Shown here one piece after another: positions 34,463 through 42,723 of a stretch of DNA of 64,000 nt; positions within the stretch are counted from its first letter, which is position 1; every line of letters begins with the position of its first letter. This DNA comes from JABDMH01 sp965223165 (lineage in GTDB: Bacteria; Bacteroidota; Bacteroidia; Chitinophagales; Saprospiraceae). The translations under genes were made by a program, and so were the position numbers. The DNA is taken from NCBI GenBank assembly GCA_965223165.1, contig CBDCVQ010000020.1:682001-746000 (forward strand). Direction: 5' to 3'. The notes under the pieces are model-generated. The model did not search any database and had not been told where the DNA came from. It saw only the letters and a list, made by a program, of their open reading frames with translations.

Positions 34463-34662
34463 GCAGCTACTATCTCGTCTTTGACGAAATGCAATCGGAT
34501 AATGCGTCGCTGGTCATCATCAAAATGACAACGGACTGCGTCCTTCACCTCTTCTCGCAGTAATTCCCAACTATCTGCTTCCGTATATATGGATTCTCCC
34601 AAGGCCTGAGCCTCATACCCACCCTCAGGGGATTCTTTGACGATAAATATGACCTCATCCAT
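34459..34662 (-). CDS. hicB: HicB-like antitoxin (short)
   Basis: 67 residues from the ATG at 34662: MDEVIFIVKESPEGGYEAQALGESIYTE resembles the HicB RNase-H-like antitoxin core (IIEEDEEGGYVAYVPDLPG type). No DNA-binding domain follows, so it may be the short antitoxin. The -7 element directly upstream makes an alternative ATG at 34671 lie at the transcription start, so 34662 is preferred. Pairs with hicA. Confidence 0.8.
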   Translation of the reverse strand: MDEVIFIVKESPEGGYEAQALGESIYTEADSWELLREEVKDAVRCHFDDDQRRIIRLHFVKDEIVAA

Positions 34663-34676
34663 ATGCACCATTTTGT

Positions 34677-34684
34677 CAAAATTA
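34677..34684 (-). promoter_or_regulatory. -7 promoter element of hicBA
   Basis: TAATTTTG on the minus strand, an exact TAnnTTTG match ending 14 bases before the ATG at 34662; the leader would be very short. Confidence 0.4.
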
Positions 34685-35000
34685 ACGCTTTTAGTTGCTC
34701 CGATCGCTTATCTACTCATGCCATCAGGCGAAAATTATTATCTATTCCTTTAGCAAACACAGTTGTTAAGGACCATCCGAATGTAGTTGGGATCGGATCT
34801 TCCGATGTGAAGCGGCTCGCAAACAGTACTCACTCGCCCGACAGCTTTCGGCTCGTCATCCTCGTTGGTCAGCCGCCAACCACTGTCACGGATGTCGCAG
34901 TAACATAGCAAAGTCAAAACTTGCGCTGGTCCCCTGCGACATGGGCCTGGGCTGTTGCATTCACCTAGGGGTGGAATGCCTTGGGAACACTCAACGACCT
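34685..35000. other. 316-base stretch with no recognised gene
   Basis: Between the hicBA promoter and the DUF2442 gene I see no convincing coding frame, RNA or repeat. Short open frames exist on both strands but without family features. It may hold decayed sequence. Confidence 0.4.
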
Positions 35001-35243
35001 CTACCTAGGCCTATTGCTCAGAAGACCTTTGACGGATAGGTCTTCGTCAATCTCTTCCCAATGAATGCCAATCCCCTTCCCAATTAACCTCCAGTTATTT
35101 CTCTGATTTGCAGTGGCATTTGCTAGGCGTGGGAACCACTTGAGAGATGCAGCAATCTCACGATCATCAGATAGCAGGACATGGATCTTATTGTCCGTAA
35201 ACCAGAGCTTCACTGCCTTTACGGTATCGGATTCACTTGCCAA
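35001..35243 (-). CDS. DUF2442 family protein
   Basis: 80 residues. VKAVKLWFTDNKIHVLLSDDREIAASLKWFPRLANATANQRNNWRLIGKGIGIHWEEIDEDLSVKGLL follows the DUF2442 pattern (V..V.....L.V.L.DGR....PL..FPRL..AT...R..W...G.G.GI.WP.LDEDLSV.GLL). The start is TTG at 35243 within the 3' end of a DUF4160 frame (11-base overlap). DUF4160 and DUF2442 genes are commonly paired, suggesting a toxin-antitoxin-like unit, although the partner here is broken. Confidence 0.85.
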   Translation of the reverse strand: MASESDTVKAVKLWFTDNKIHVLLSDDREIAASLKWFPRLANATANQRNNWRLIGKGIGIHWEEIDEDLSVKGLLSNRPR

Positions 35244-35468
35244 AGTACTGATCCCACTTTGTTCTTAAGTATTCTTGATGTTCGATGATCAATCGCCCTA
35301 TCTGCCTTCGCTCAGTTGGATTGAAACCAAAGGTATAATCTTCCCCGATCTCATTCAACCAGTAGTTGGCTGCGCCATCTCCGTCTCAACCTGGCTCTGT
35401 CTAGGTTCGTTCCCCTCATTGCTGAAGAAGAAAAAGCGAAATCCGTTGACTTGCAAGATGGTTGCTTG
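35233..35468 (-). pseudogene. DUF4160 family gene, frameshifted
   Basis: Two frames together reconstruct a DUF4160 protein. The first part reads ATILQVNGFRFFFFSNEGNEP (split here as ATILQVNGFRFFFFSNEG, NEP). After a shift near 35380-35390, the second part reads DGDGAANYWLNE..., then GFNPTERRQIGRLIIEHQEYL and WDQYFGK before a stop at 35233. The usual N-terminal Met-Pro is replaced (Gln-Ala), so the start is also lost or uncertain. Degradation of the family's PPHIHV segment (here PRQSQV) supports decay rather than a sequencing error alone. Confidence 0.75.
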
Positions 35469-35557
35469 AGCATTGAAGGGATCTGAACAATATCCAAATG
35501 AGTGACTGCGTGTGTGGCTGGTCCGCAGAATCAAAGGGGCCTTGCAGCTCAAGGGGA

Positions 35558-36592
35558 TCAGCCGTCTACATGGTCTAAAAAACCCTGAATTCTTTCAGTA
35601 ATTTCTTCAGGCGAAGGAAGGTATGATTTCATCTCTTCGGGGACCTCCTTTTCTATTCTGTAGCTTGCTATGCCCATCGGGTGATGCATCATTTTTAAGG
35701 CATACTCCACCACCGTCCTGTCCTTATCTCGGCAGATTAATATGCCGATAGCTGGCTGTTCATGCTCTTTCTTCTCCTGCTCATTTAATGTCGTCAGATA
35801 AAACTGCAATTGACCTACATACTCCGGCTTAAAACTTCCTGTTTTTAGTTCTATAGCTACCAAGCATTGTAGCCCTCTGTGGTACAATAACAGATCGATG
35901 TAAAATTCCTCCGTGCCTACCTTGATCCGGTGTTGATTGCCGATAAACGCATAATCGCCACCTAATTCGATCAGGAACTTCCGGATGTCTTTCACCAGGC
36001 TCAGCTCCAGCTCCCGCTCGCTGTAATCCTCGCTCATCTCCAAAAAGTCAAAGCTGTATTCGTCTTTCACCGCCAGCTTTGCCTGGTCTTTGTATTTCTC
36101 TACCAGTACCTGGTCAAAGTTGGTCTGATTAAGCAAAAAGCTTTCATAGGCCTTGGTCTCTATCTGATGGAGCAACACTGCTTTTGTCCAACCAAACTTC
36201 CTAGTCATCTTGATGTAAAACTCCCTTTCCAGGTCCTCTTTACACTTGCTCATAATGACCAAATGTTTACTCCAACTAATTTCTCCAACCAGTGGTTGGA
36301 GTTTTTCACTACCCTTGTATTCTCGGTAAAACTGGCGCATATACCATAGATTCTGAACGGAGTATCCCGTGGCTCCAGGGTATTCTGCTTGCAGATCCTC
36401 GGACAAGGTCTCTACCACTGATTTGCCCCAACCATGCTGCTCCTGACGCTCCACGATCGCCTTTCCAATCTGCCAGTACAATCCGATCAACTCCTTGTTG
36501 ACCTTCTTCAGAGCCTCGTATTGGGACCGTCTAATGGCCTCCCTGATCTCTTCAAAAAATGCGCTGTATTCCGTCTTTTGTATGTCCATCAT
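35558..36592 (-). CDS. PDDEXK nuclease domain protein (DUF1016, YhcG family)
   Basis: 344 residues: N-terminal DUF1016_N (about 10-155; KKVNKELIGLYWQIGKAIVERQ, WSKHLVIMSK) and a C-terminal PDDEXK nuclease domain with FYIDLLLYHRGLQCLVAIELKTG, in which Asp and the E-x-K of IELKTG form the active site. Family proteins are often found in defence or mobile contexts and are linked to restriction-type systems. A 42-codon ORF directly upstream overlaps by ATGA. Confidence 0.9.
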   Translation of the reverse strand: MMDIQKTEYSAFFEEIREAIRRSQYEALKKVNKELIGLYWQIGKAIVERQEQHGWGKSVVETLSEDLQAEYPGATGYSVQNLWYMRQFYREYKGSEKLQPLVGEISWSKHLVIMSKCKEDLEREFYIKMTRKFGWTKAVLLHQIETKAYESFLLNQTNFDQVLVEKYKDQAKLAVKDEYSFDFLEMSEDYSERELELSLVKDIRKFLIELGGDYAFIGNQHRIKVGTEEFYIDLLLYHRGLQCLVAIELKTGSFKPEYVGQLQFYLTTLNEQEKKEHEQPAIGILICRDKDRTVVEYALKMMHHPMGIASYRIEKEVPEEMKSYLPSPEEITERIQGFLDHVDG

Positions 36593-36717
36593 TCCTCAAC
36601 TTTCAACGGGTTGGATACTGCCCTTATTCGAGCTAGCATACTTCGTGATATTTCCGCCGGCCGGCTGCTCTCTTTCATGATCCGAGTCATTGATTTTGCC
36701 AAGGCTCTCCGTGCCAT
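36589..36717 (-). CDS. small ORF upstream of the DUF1016 nuclease
   Basis: A 42-residue basic frame from ATG at 36717 (MARRALAKSMTRIMKES...) ends with a TGA that overlaps the ATG at 36592. The stop-start overlap suggests translational coupling, but the peptide matches nothing I recognise. The 110 bases before it contain stops in this frame, so it may also be the remnant of a larger lost gene. Confidence 0.25.
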   Translation of the reverse strand: MARRALAKSMTRIMKESSRPAEISRSMLARIRAVSNPLKVEE

Positions 36718-36855
36718 CTTAGCCTCCTTCTCGCGCTGTCTTTAGGACTTTCCAGACTTCCCTTTTCCTGGCGCACTATCCACGCATTCTGATGGGCACA
36801 ACACGCTAATTTAGCCCATCCATATGGAATAATGCCTGCCAAGAATCTACTAGCG

Positions 36856-39741
36856 CTATCTCAGAAACCGAGTATCCTGGTTGCCCTTGCGGTAGGGGAT
36901 CTTGATGAAGTTAAGCGGGGCTTGGCGCACGCGGATGAAGAAGCTGTAAGTGCTCCGCTGCGGGGCCCAGTTGAAGCCCATCTCCCAGCAGTGCAGATTG
37001 CGTGTGAAACCCAAATAGGGGTAGGTGATGCGTTTTGTCTTAAAATCATAGCCGATGTTGCCGATCGACAGGTCCCAGTTGGGTGTCAGCCGGATATTGC
37101 CCCGGGTATTGATCGAGTTGGTCCGAATCTCCGCCTTCTTTCGACCATCCTGGTCTACATCCCACATGAGCACAAAGTCGTGGTTGATGCGAAAGTCCTT
37201 GAAGAGATCGGTCAACGATTCCAGCTCTTCACCCGAACGATCGTCGTTACGACCTCGGCTCGTCTGATTCGTCAGTCCCTCCCCTTTGATGAGACTACGG
37301 ATGTTGTCGATCGTGAGCCCGTTACTCACCCGGAGAGCCGCCATGTCAAACCGCAGCAACTTGCCCTCGGCATCCCAATACTTGGTATTGATCCGACGAC
37401 CATTTTCATTGACGGCGTAAGGGTCCCATCGCGCACTAAACTGCACCCGGGAGATACCCTTAAACATCTGCCCGCTGCCCCGAAGATTGACCATACTCCA
37501 CTTGAGCGAATCTGCCACAAAGTTGTGCGAGCCGGTGATCGAGATCGTGTTGAGCAGCTTAAACTTCTTCTCGGTCGAGTCCTTCTTGGAGAATACTTTG
37601 GCCTCAAAGAGGTTGTTGATCGAATAGCTCATGGCCATACGCCGGCCCGTGGTAGGCGGCGAGCCAAAAAGGGCCCCCTCGAAGATTGAATAGATCTCAT
37701 CGTCCTGCCCCGGAAAGGGGCTCTGCACCGTGCCCACGTAGCCCAAGTCAGGATCAGTATAGTCCGGCGAATAGTTAAACGAAATGGTCGGCTTGACGAC
37801 ATGCCGCACCCCCCTAAACCAGCCCTTGGTCCGATTAGCCCCCAACTGACCAAAGATGGTAGTGGAAAGCGAAATGCTGCTGGTAAACTGACGAAGTGGT
37901 TTCAAGCCATTGATGGTATCAGACAAAACCTCTCCCAAGCTGAGGGTGTCGGTGGCAATAACAGCCACCTCCATGCTATCAAAGCTATAGAGGGTGTCAT
38001 ACACGATATCCAGCCCGGGTTCAAACGTCTTTTGAATGGTCTTGAAATACCAGCTCTCCTCGTAATCCACCGATGGCGTGATGTTGAAATACTTCAGGAT
38101 TCTAAAGGAGGCGCTACTGTTGAGGTTGTGATTGGCCCCAAACTCCGCATCCTTAAAAAGGGACTGCTGAAAGAGCAGACTGTCTTGAGTGCGTATACGG
38201 TTGAGAAACTTACCGCTGTACTGCAGCGAGATCTTCTCATACCACTTGGCCTGCGGCGACCGATTCTTCTTGCGCTCGAAGGGGAAGATCCGGTTCATGG
38301 TGACGTTGATGTCAGGCAGGGTAAACTGCATCTGGCCCGTATTGGAGTTTTGCGAATGCCGCAGGTTGGCCGAGAGGTTAAAGGGGGTGCCCTCAAAACG
38401 CTTGCGAAAGGAGACATTACTGCTGTACTGGTTGTTGAGCACCCGCTGATCATTGTAGTTGAGCTGCTCAAATCCATTGGTCTGCATGCTCACGCTGGCT
38501 TGAAAGGTCTGGCCAGGCCGGGCACGCTGATCTTGGTTGTGAGACCACCGGATGCTAAAGGACTTCTGCTTGGACTTCTGCAAGCCCAATTCAGGCACAA
38601 AAGTCTCACCCTTGCGATTGGAATAACCGATGTCAAAGTTGCCGCTGTACTTGTAGCGCTTGCGATAGTTGGATTTGGCTCGCAATCCCCAACTGCCATT
38701 AAAGTAAATGTCACCGGTGAGAGTAAGGTCAATGTTGTCATTGATGGGAAAATAATAGCCGATCTCGCGCAGGCCAAAGCCCCACTGTTCGGAATATTCG
38801 TAGTCACTCGGAAAGATCAGACCGTTTTTGGCCCCCTTGGAGATGGGAAAAAAGCCAAAGGGCAGGATAAAGGGCGTGGGCACCCCCGCGATCTCCAGGT
38901 TGCTGGGACCGACGATCACTTGCCGGTTGGGGATGATCTTTTGTCTGCGACTCCGGATGCCATAGTGCGGGTGCTCGGCATCGCAGGTGGTGAGTAAAAC
39001 ATCGGTGCTATAGACGTAGTCGTTGCTGGTCGTATCCGCTCCCCCCGACACAAATTTGGTCTGACTCCCATGGATAAACATATTGCTCTCCTGGGTGATG
39101 ACATCGTAGATCTTTCCCTTGCGGGTCTTGAAATTGTAGCGCAGCCGCTTGGCGTCAAACTGCGAGGTACCATCATCAAAGTGCGGCATACCATTTTCGT
39201 TTCGCTCCTTTTCTACCGGCACCCGGGCACGGGGCACAATGGTCGTATCAAAGCCATTTACGATGGTGTCATACAGCGGCACCGCAATGGTCTCTTCCTC
39301 CGGCGGCTCATCGGCAGCGGCTTGGTCCTCCTGCAGTTCTCTCAGCAGGTCCTTCGGCTTCAGGCTGTCGGGCAGTTGCTCGGCCAGGGCGGTGCTGCTG
39401 TCCAGATCCACCAGAATATAATCGGCCGTGATGGAGTAGGTCTGATACTTGATGGAGGCTTGTCCATACAAGTAAATGAGATGATTGACGTTATCTAATC
39501 GAATGGAGTCTCTCGCATTGTACTCCACTAAGTCTTGTAGCGTATCAGCTGAAAATCTTACCAATCCCCGGATGGGGCTCTTTTGTCGGATACTGTCCAA
39601 CGGATCGTAGGGCAGGGTATCGGTCGCCAGGCTATCGGTCAGCAGGCGGGTGGCTCGCTGGAGCGGGGCATCCACTTGAGCTGCGGATGGTAGCCACATA
39701 CATATTAAAAAAATAATTTGTATGTAATATCTTGATTTCAA
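36856..39741 (-). CDS. lptD: LPS-assembly outer-membrane protein LptD (OstA)
   Basis: Outer-membrane channel that inserts LPS into the outer leaflet. 961 residues from the chosen TTG start, giving the signal peptide MKSRYYIQIIFLICMWLPSAAQ. An ATG 22 codons upstream (39807) would overlap the divergent amidase start and spoil the leader. After a jelly-roll OstA region (LIYLYGQASIKYQTYSITAD) come PFILPFGFFPISKGAKNGLIFP and a large C-terminal barrel with many aromatic strand ends. A TATCTTTT element 26-33 bases before the TTG is one base from the -7 consensus. Confidence 0.88.
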   Translation of the reverse strand: MKSRYYIQIIFLICMWLPSAAQVDAPLQRATRLLTDSLATDTLPYDPLDSIRQKSPIRGLVRFSADTLQDLVEYNARDSIRLDNVNHLIYLYGQASIKYQTYSITADYILVDLDSSTALAEQLPDSLKPKDLLRELQEDQAAADEPPEEETIAVPLYDTIVNGFDTTIVPRARVPVEKERNENGMPHFDDGTSQFDAKRLRYNFKTRKGKIYDVITQESNMFIHGSQTKFVSGGADTTSNDYVYSTDVLLTTCDAEHPHYGIRSRRQKIIPNRQVIVGPSNLEIAGVPTPFILPFGFFPISKGAKNGLIFPSDYEYSEQWGFGLREIGYYFPINDNIDLTLTGDIYFNGSWGLRAKSNYRKRYKYSGNFDIGYSNRKGETFVPELGLQKSKQKSFSIRWSHNQDQRARPGQTFQASVSMQTNGFEQLNYNDQRVLNNQYSSNVSFRKRFEGTPFNLSANLRHSQNSNTGQMQFTLPDINVTMNRIFPFERKKNRSPQAKWYEKISLQYSGKFLNRIRTQDSLLFQQSLFKDAEFGANHNLNSSASFRILKYFNITPSVDYEESWYFKTIQKTFEPGLDIVYDTLYSFDSMEVAVIATDTLSLGEVLSDTINGLKPLRQFTSSISLSTTIFGQLGANRTKGWFRGVRHVVKPTISFNYSPDYTDPDLGYVGTVQSPFPGQDDEIYSIFEGALFGSPPTTGRRMAMSYSINNLFEAKVFSKKDSTEKKFKLLNTISITGSHNFVADSLKWSMVNLRGSGQMFKGISRVQFSARWDPYAVNENGRRINTKYWDAEGKLLRFDMAALRVSNGLTIDNIRSLIKGEGLTNQTSRGRNDDRSGEELESLTDLFKDFRINHDFVLMWDVDQDGRKKAEIRTNSINTRGNIRLTPNWDLSIGNIGYDFKTKRITYPYLGFTRNLHCWEMGFNWAPQRSTYSFFIRVRQAPLNFIKIPYRKGNQDTRFLR

Positions 39742-39751
39742 GAAATTTGGC

Positions 39752-39782
39752 TTTGTTTTTGCGTTGAAAAGATATAACTTGG
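39752..39782 (+). promoter_or_regulatory. promoter of the amidase gene (TTTG-N19-TAACTTGG)
   Basis: TTTG at 39752-39755 is followed, 19 bases later, by TAACTTGG, one mismatch from TAnnTTTG; spacing matches the Bacteroidota -33/-7 rule. It lies about 24 bases before the amidase ATG, inside the gap between the divergent genes. Confidence 0.45.
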
Positions 39783-39805
39783 ATTTATAATATAAAATCA
39801 AAATC

Positions 39806-41299
39806 ATGGAAAGCTACAAATCGGTACACCGGATAGTATCTCTAGGCCTGATGCTATTGGGTATGATGTGTACCTCGCAGCTCTACTCTAAAGGCGCAAA
39901 TGTAGAACATTCGCTGCCCGGAGACGCTGATTTTAATATTTCATTAATGGACCCGCCAGCCCATGCCATCGGGGGAAATATCGAACGGGTGGTGCTAGAT
40001 GCAGGCCATGGAGGCAAGGATCCCGGGTGCTCCGGCAGAAATAGCAAAGAAAAGGATATCGCCTTGGATATCACGCTCCGACTCGGTCAAATGATCAAAC
40101 GTCAATATCCGGATGTCAAGGTCATCTACACCCGCGATCATGACGCCTTTGTGCCGCTGCATGAGCGCGCAAACATTGCCAATCGAAGCAAGGCCGACCT
40201 CTTTATCAGCATCCATTGCAACACCACGGCCAAGCGCAGTGGCGCCGTTGGTACCGAGACATTTGTGATGGGATTGCACCGCGCCTCGGACAACCTCGAG
40301 GTGGCCAAACGGGAAAACTCCGTCATCCTGAACGAGCAAGATTATAAGCAGCACTACGACGGTTATGATCCCAACAGTGATGAGGCGCACATCGCCCTAA
40401 GTATGTATCAGAATGCCTTTCTGGACCAAAGCATCACCTTTGCCACCATGATCGAAGACCAATTTCAATCGCACGGCAAGCGGACGAGCAGAGGTGTGAA
40501 GCAGGCGGGCTTTCTGGTTCTTCGCAATACCGTGATGCCCAGTGTGCTGGTAGAGGCCGGCTTTCTTAATCACAATAAAGAAGAGAACTTCCTACTGTCT
40601 GAAAAAGGTAAAACCAAAATTGCAGAGTCGATTTTTAAAGCTTTCGGCACATACAAAATGGAAGTGGAGCAAAGTGTTGCACTCCAAACCGAAACCAATG
40701 TAGAGGCCATCCCAGCCGACAAGTCCAAAGCCATCAACACACAGCCGAGCAGCTCCACATCAGTGGCCAAGACAGAGCACAAAGCCGAGCAAGCGCCGAT
40801 CAACTACGTCGAGCGGGCCAAGCGAGAGATGGCCAGAATCAAAAAGCAGCGACAAAGTACGGGCCAGCAAGCGCCCGCTGAGCATGCTGCCGTCACCACG
40901 AGTGGCTCGGTCAGTGCATCCAAAACGAGCCCAGCCAAACAGCCCGTGCCACAGGCCACCAAGGAGCCGAGGCAGTCATCGGAGGTTACCTACTCCGACG
41001 ACCAGCCGACCAGAACGGCGCCACGTGAAAAGCGGCTAGAATACGTGGTGCAATTGTCTGCTTCTCGAAACAAACTGATGTCAGGCAATGGCAAGTGGGA
41101 CCAGGTGGTTGACAATGTGCTGATCCGCTATGAGGACAACCTGTACAAGTATCAAGTGGGCACGCTGGAGACCTATGAAGAGGCCCTGGCTCAGAAGTCC
41201 AAGCTGAAGGAGCTGGGATTCAAGGACTGCTTTATCGTGGCTTATTATGGTGACCAACCCATTGCTGTAAAAGAAGCCTTTGCCTTAGCTAATCGATAG
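39806..41299 (+). CDS. N-acetylmuramoyl-L-alanine amidase (AmiC type) with SPOR-like domain
   Basis: 497 residues. Signal peptide (ISLGLMLLGMMCTSQLYS) is followed by an Amidase_3 domain at about 55-280: VLDAGHGGKDPG (Zn His), FISIHCNT (Zn His), and LVEAGFLNH (catalytic Glu). A Ser/Thr/Pro/Ala-rich linker (about 285-410) leads to a C-terminal SPOR-like domain at about 412-495 (EYVVQLSASRNKL ... GTLETYEEALAQKSKLKELGF) that should target septal glycan. It cleaves peptide side-chains from murein during division. A hairpin terminator follows. Confidence 0.93.
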   Translation: MESYKSVHRIVSLGLMLLGMMCTSQLYSKGANVEHSLPGDADFNISLMDPPAHAIGGNIERVVLDAGHGGKDPGCSGRNSKEKDIALDITLRLGQMIKRQYPDVKVIYTRDHDAFVPLHERANIANRSKADLFISIHCNTTAKRSGAVGTETFVMGLHRASDNLEVAKRENSVILNEQDYKQHYDGYDPNSDEAHIALSMYQNAFLDQSITFATMIEDQFQSHGKRTSRGVKQAGFLVLRNTVMPSVLVEAGFLNHNKEENFLLSEKGKTKIAESIFKAFGTYKMEVEQSVALQTETNVEAIPADKSKAINTQPSSSTSVAKTEHKAEQAPINYVERAKREMARIKKQRQSTGQQAPAEHAAVTTSGSVSASKTSPAKQPVPQATKEPRQSSEVTYSDDQPTRTAPREKRLEYVVQLSASRNKLMSGNGKWDQVVDNVLIRYEDNLYKYQVGTLETYEEALAQKSKLKELGFKDCFIVAYYGDQPIAVKEAFALANR

Positions 41300-41355
41300 A
41301 TCAAGATCGTGCCCGAACGATTGGGGACGCTCTGAGCATCCAAACAGAAAGAAAT

Positions 41356-41391
41356 AGAACCGTGCACACATCGCACGGTTCTTTCTTTTTT
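41356..41391 (+). terminator. intrinsic terminator after the amidase gene
   Basis: AGAACCGTGC and GCACGGTTCT form a perfect 10-base-pair stem around a seven-base loop, followed by a T-rich run. Confidence 0.9.
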
Positions 41392-41616
41392 GCCCTCATC
41401 CATCCGACGCTGCTGGGCACCTGCCTCTTTCTTCCAGCGAAATTCCTGACGCCGGACAAGTACCGGGTGAGGTTGACACTTTTTATACCTTTGGTGCCGT
41501 TTTAACCCAGATTCATCCATTTCAGGAGGCAAAAGGACAAAAGGGAGCTTGAGGCACCCCTGCTCAGAAGAACCCACCTCGCGCCTGCTTGTATGCGATG
41601 AGATAAATGTCCTGGT
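41392..41616. promoter_or_regulatory. intergenic region with -7-like element before mlaD
   Basis: This gap contains TACCTTTG at 41486-41493, an exact TAnnTTTG match, with TTGACA at 41473-41478. It is 124 bases upstream of the MlaD-like ATG, so it would give a long leader. No gene or other repeat is seen in the gap. Confidence 0.3.
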
Positions 41617-42690
41617 ATGACAAAAGAGATCCGCATCGGATTGCTAGCCATTGTTGCACTGGCCCTCATGCTCTGGGGCTATAAGTACCTGCTGGGTAAG
41701 AACCTTTTGGAGCGAAGCCAGACGTTTTATGTCGAATATGACAACATTGACGAGCTCAAGATCTCCGACCCGGTGCTCATCAATGGATTTCAAATTGGCA
41801 CTGTCCAAGCGATCTACCTCAAGCCCGAAGATCTCCAGACCATCGTCGTGGAGCTCAATATCGAGCGCAATATCACGCTACCTCGCAATACCGTGGCTGC
41901 ACTCAAAAGTGCCAGCATGATGGGCGGCAAGCAGATCGATCTCGAGTATGAGGGTGTTTGTGCCGGTGACGACTGCCTGCAGAGCGGTGATCACCTGAAG
42001 GGTCGCTCCTTTGGACTCATCCAGTCGCTGATCCGTCCCAACGAACTCGATCAATATGTGGAGACCGTACGTGAAGGAATCGGTGGTGTGGTGGATAGCG
42101 TGGGTGCACACCTGTCTGAGGACGCCAACAATGAGCTAAGCAAATTGCTGATGGATATGCGCATCACGGTGGGCAATCTGAGAGAAAGCACCAACCACGT
42201 CAATCATCTGCTGGGTGCCTCCAGCTCCAGCCTGGTCAGCACATTGGATAACCTGGCCTCCATCACCGAAAACATCGCCATCAACAACGAGCACGTCACC
42301 GGCCTGCTCAAGAACGCCAACGACATCACCGAGCAGCTGGCATCCGCACGGCTAGATACCACCATATTTCGAGCCAATCGAGCCCTGGGCAACAGCGCCG
42401 ATGCTATAGCCGCTCTCGAAGCCACCCTGGAAAAAGCCGACCGCTCCTTCACAGAACTCTCCCAGTTGCTCCGTCAGATCAATCAGGGAGAGGGTACCCT
42501 GGGTAGCCTGGCCAAGGACGAGGCACTCTACACCAACCTGACCAACCTCAGCCGAAATCTTGAACTGTTTTTGCAAGATCTCCGACTCAATCCCAAACGA
42601 TACATCAATGTCTCGATCTTTGGCAAAAAACAGAAGAAGTACGAAGTGCCCGAGGATGATCCCGCCCTGGACACGACCAGATCTCAATAA
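41617..42690 (+). CDS. MlaD/MCE-family lipid-transport substrate-binding protein
   Basis: 357 residues: an N-terminal anchor (IGLLAIVALALMLWGYKYL), an MCE domain at about 36-125 (SQTFYVEYDNIDELKISDPVLINGFQIGTV ... RNTVAALKSASMMGGKQIDLE), and a long helical C-terminal part with LDNLASITENIAIN. MCE proteins form periplasmic hexamers that carry phospholipids between membranes. The partner MlaE/MlaF genes are not adjacent in the window; the ABC exporter at 43.7-45.5 kb is on the other strand and is of a different class. Confidence 0.88.
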   Translation: MTKEIRIGLLAIVALALMLWGYKYLLGKNLLERSQTFYVEYDNIDELKISDPVLINGFQIGTVQAIYLKPEDLQTIVVELNIERNITLPRNTVAALKSASMMGGKQIDLEYEGVCAGDDCLQSGDHLKGRSFGLIQSLIRPNELDQYVETVREGIGGVVDSVGAHLSEDANNELSKLLMDMRITVGNLRESTNHVNHLLGASSSSLVSTLDNLASITENIAINNEHVTGLLKNANDITEQLASARLDTTIFRANRALGNSADAIAALEATLEKADRSFTELSQLLRQINQGEGTLGSLAKDEALYTNLTNLSRNLELFLQDLRLNPKRYINVSIFGKKQKKYEVPEDDPALDTTRSQ

Positions 42691-42723
42691 ACGTCCCATA
42701 AGATAATGTAATGGAGGGTTGTA

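Noticed and set aside
34663..34908. Plus-strand 81-codon frame upstream of hicBA
   Set aside because: It overlaps the hicBA promoter, has no family features, and its composition does not look coding.
34685..35000. Possible tRNA or regulatory RNA
   Set aside because: No cloverleaf, T-loop consensus or conserved hairpin could be drawn.
37801..38997. 398-codon plus-strand frame opposite lptD
   Set aside because: Antisense shadow; the lptD barrel reading explains the composition.
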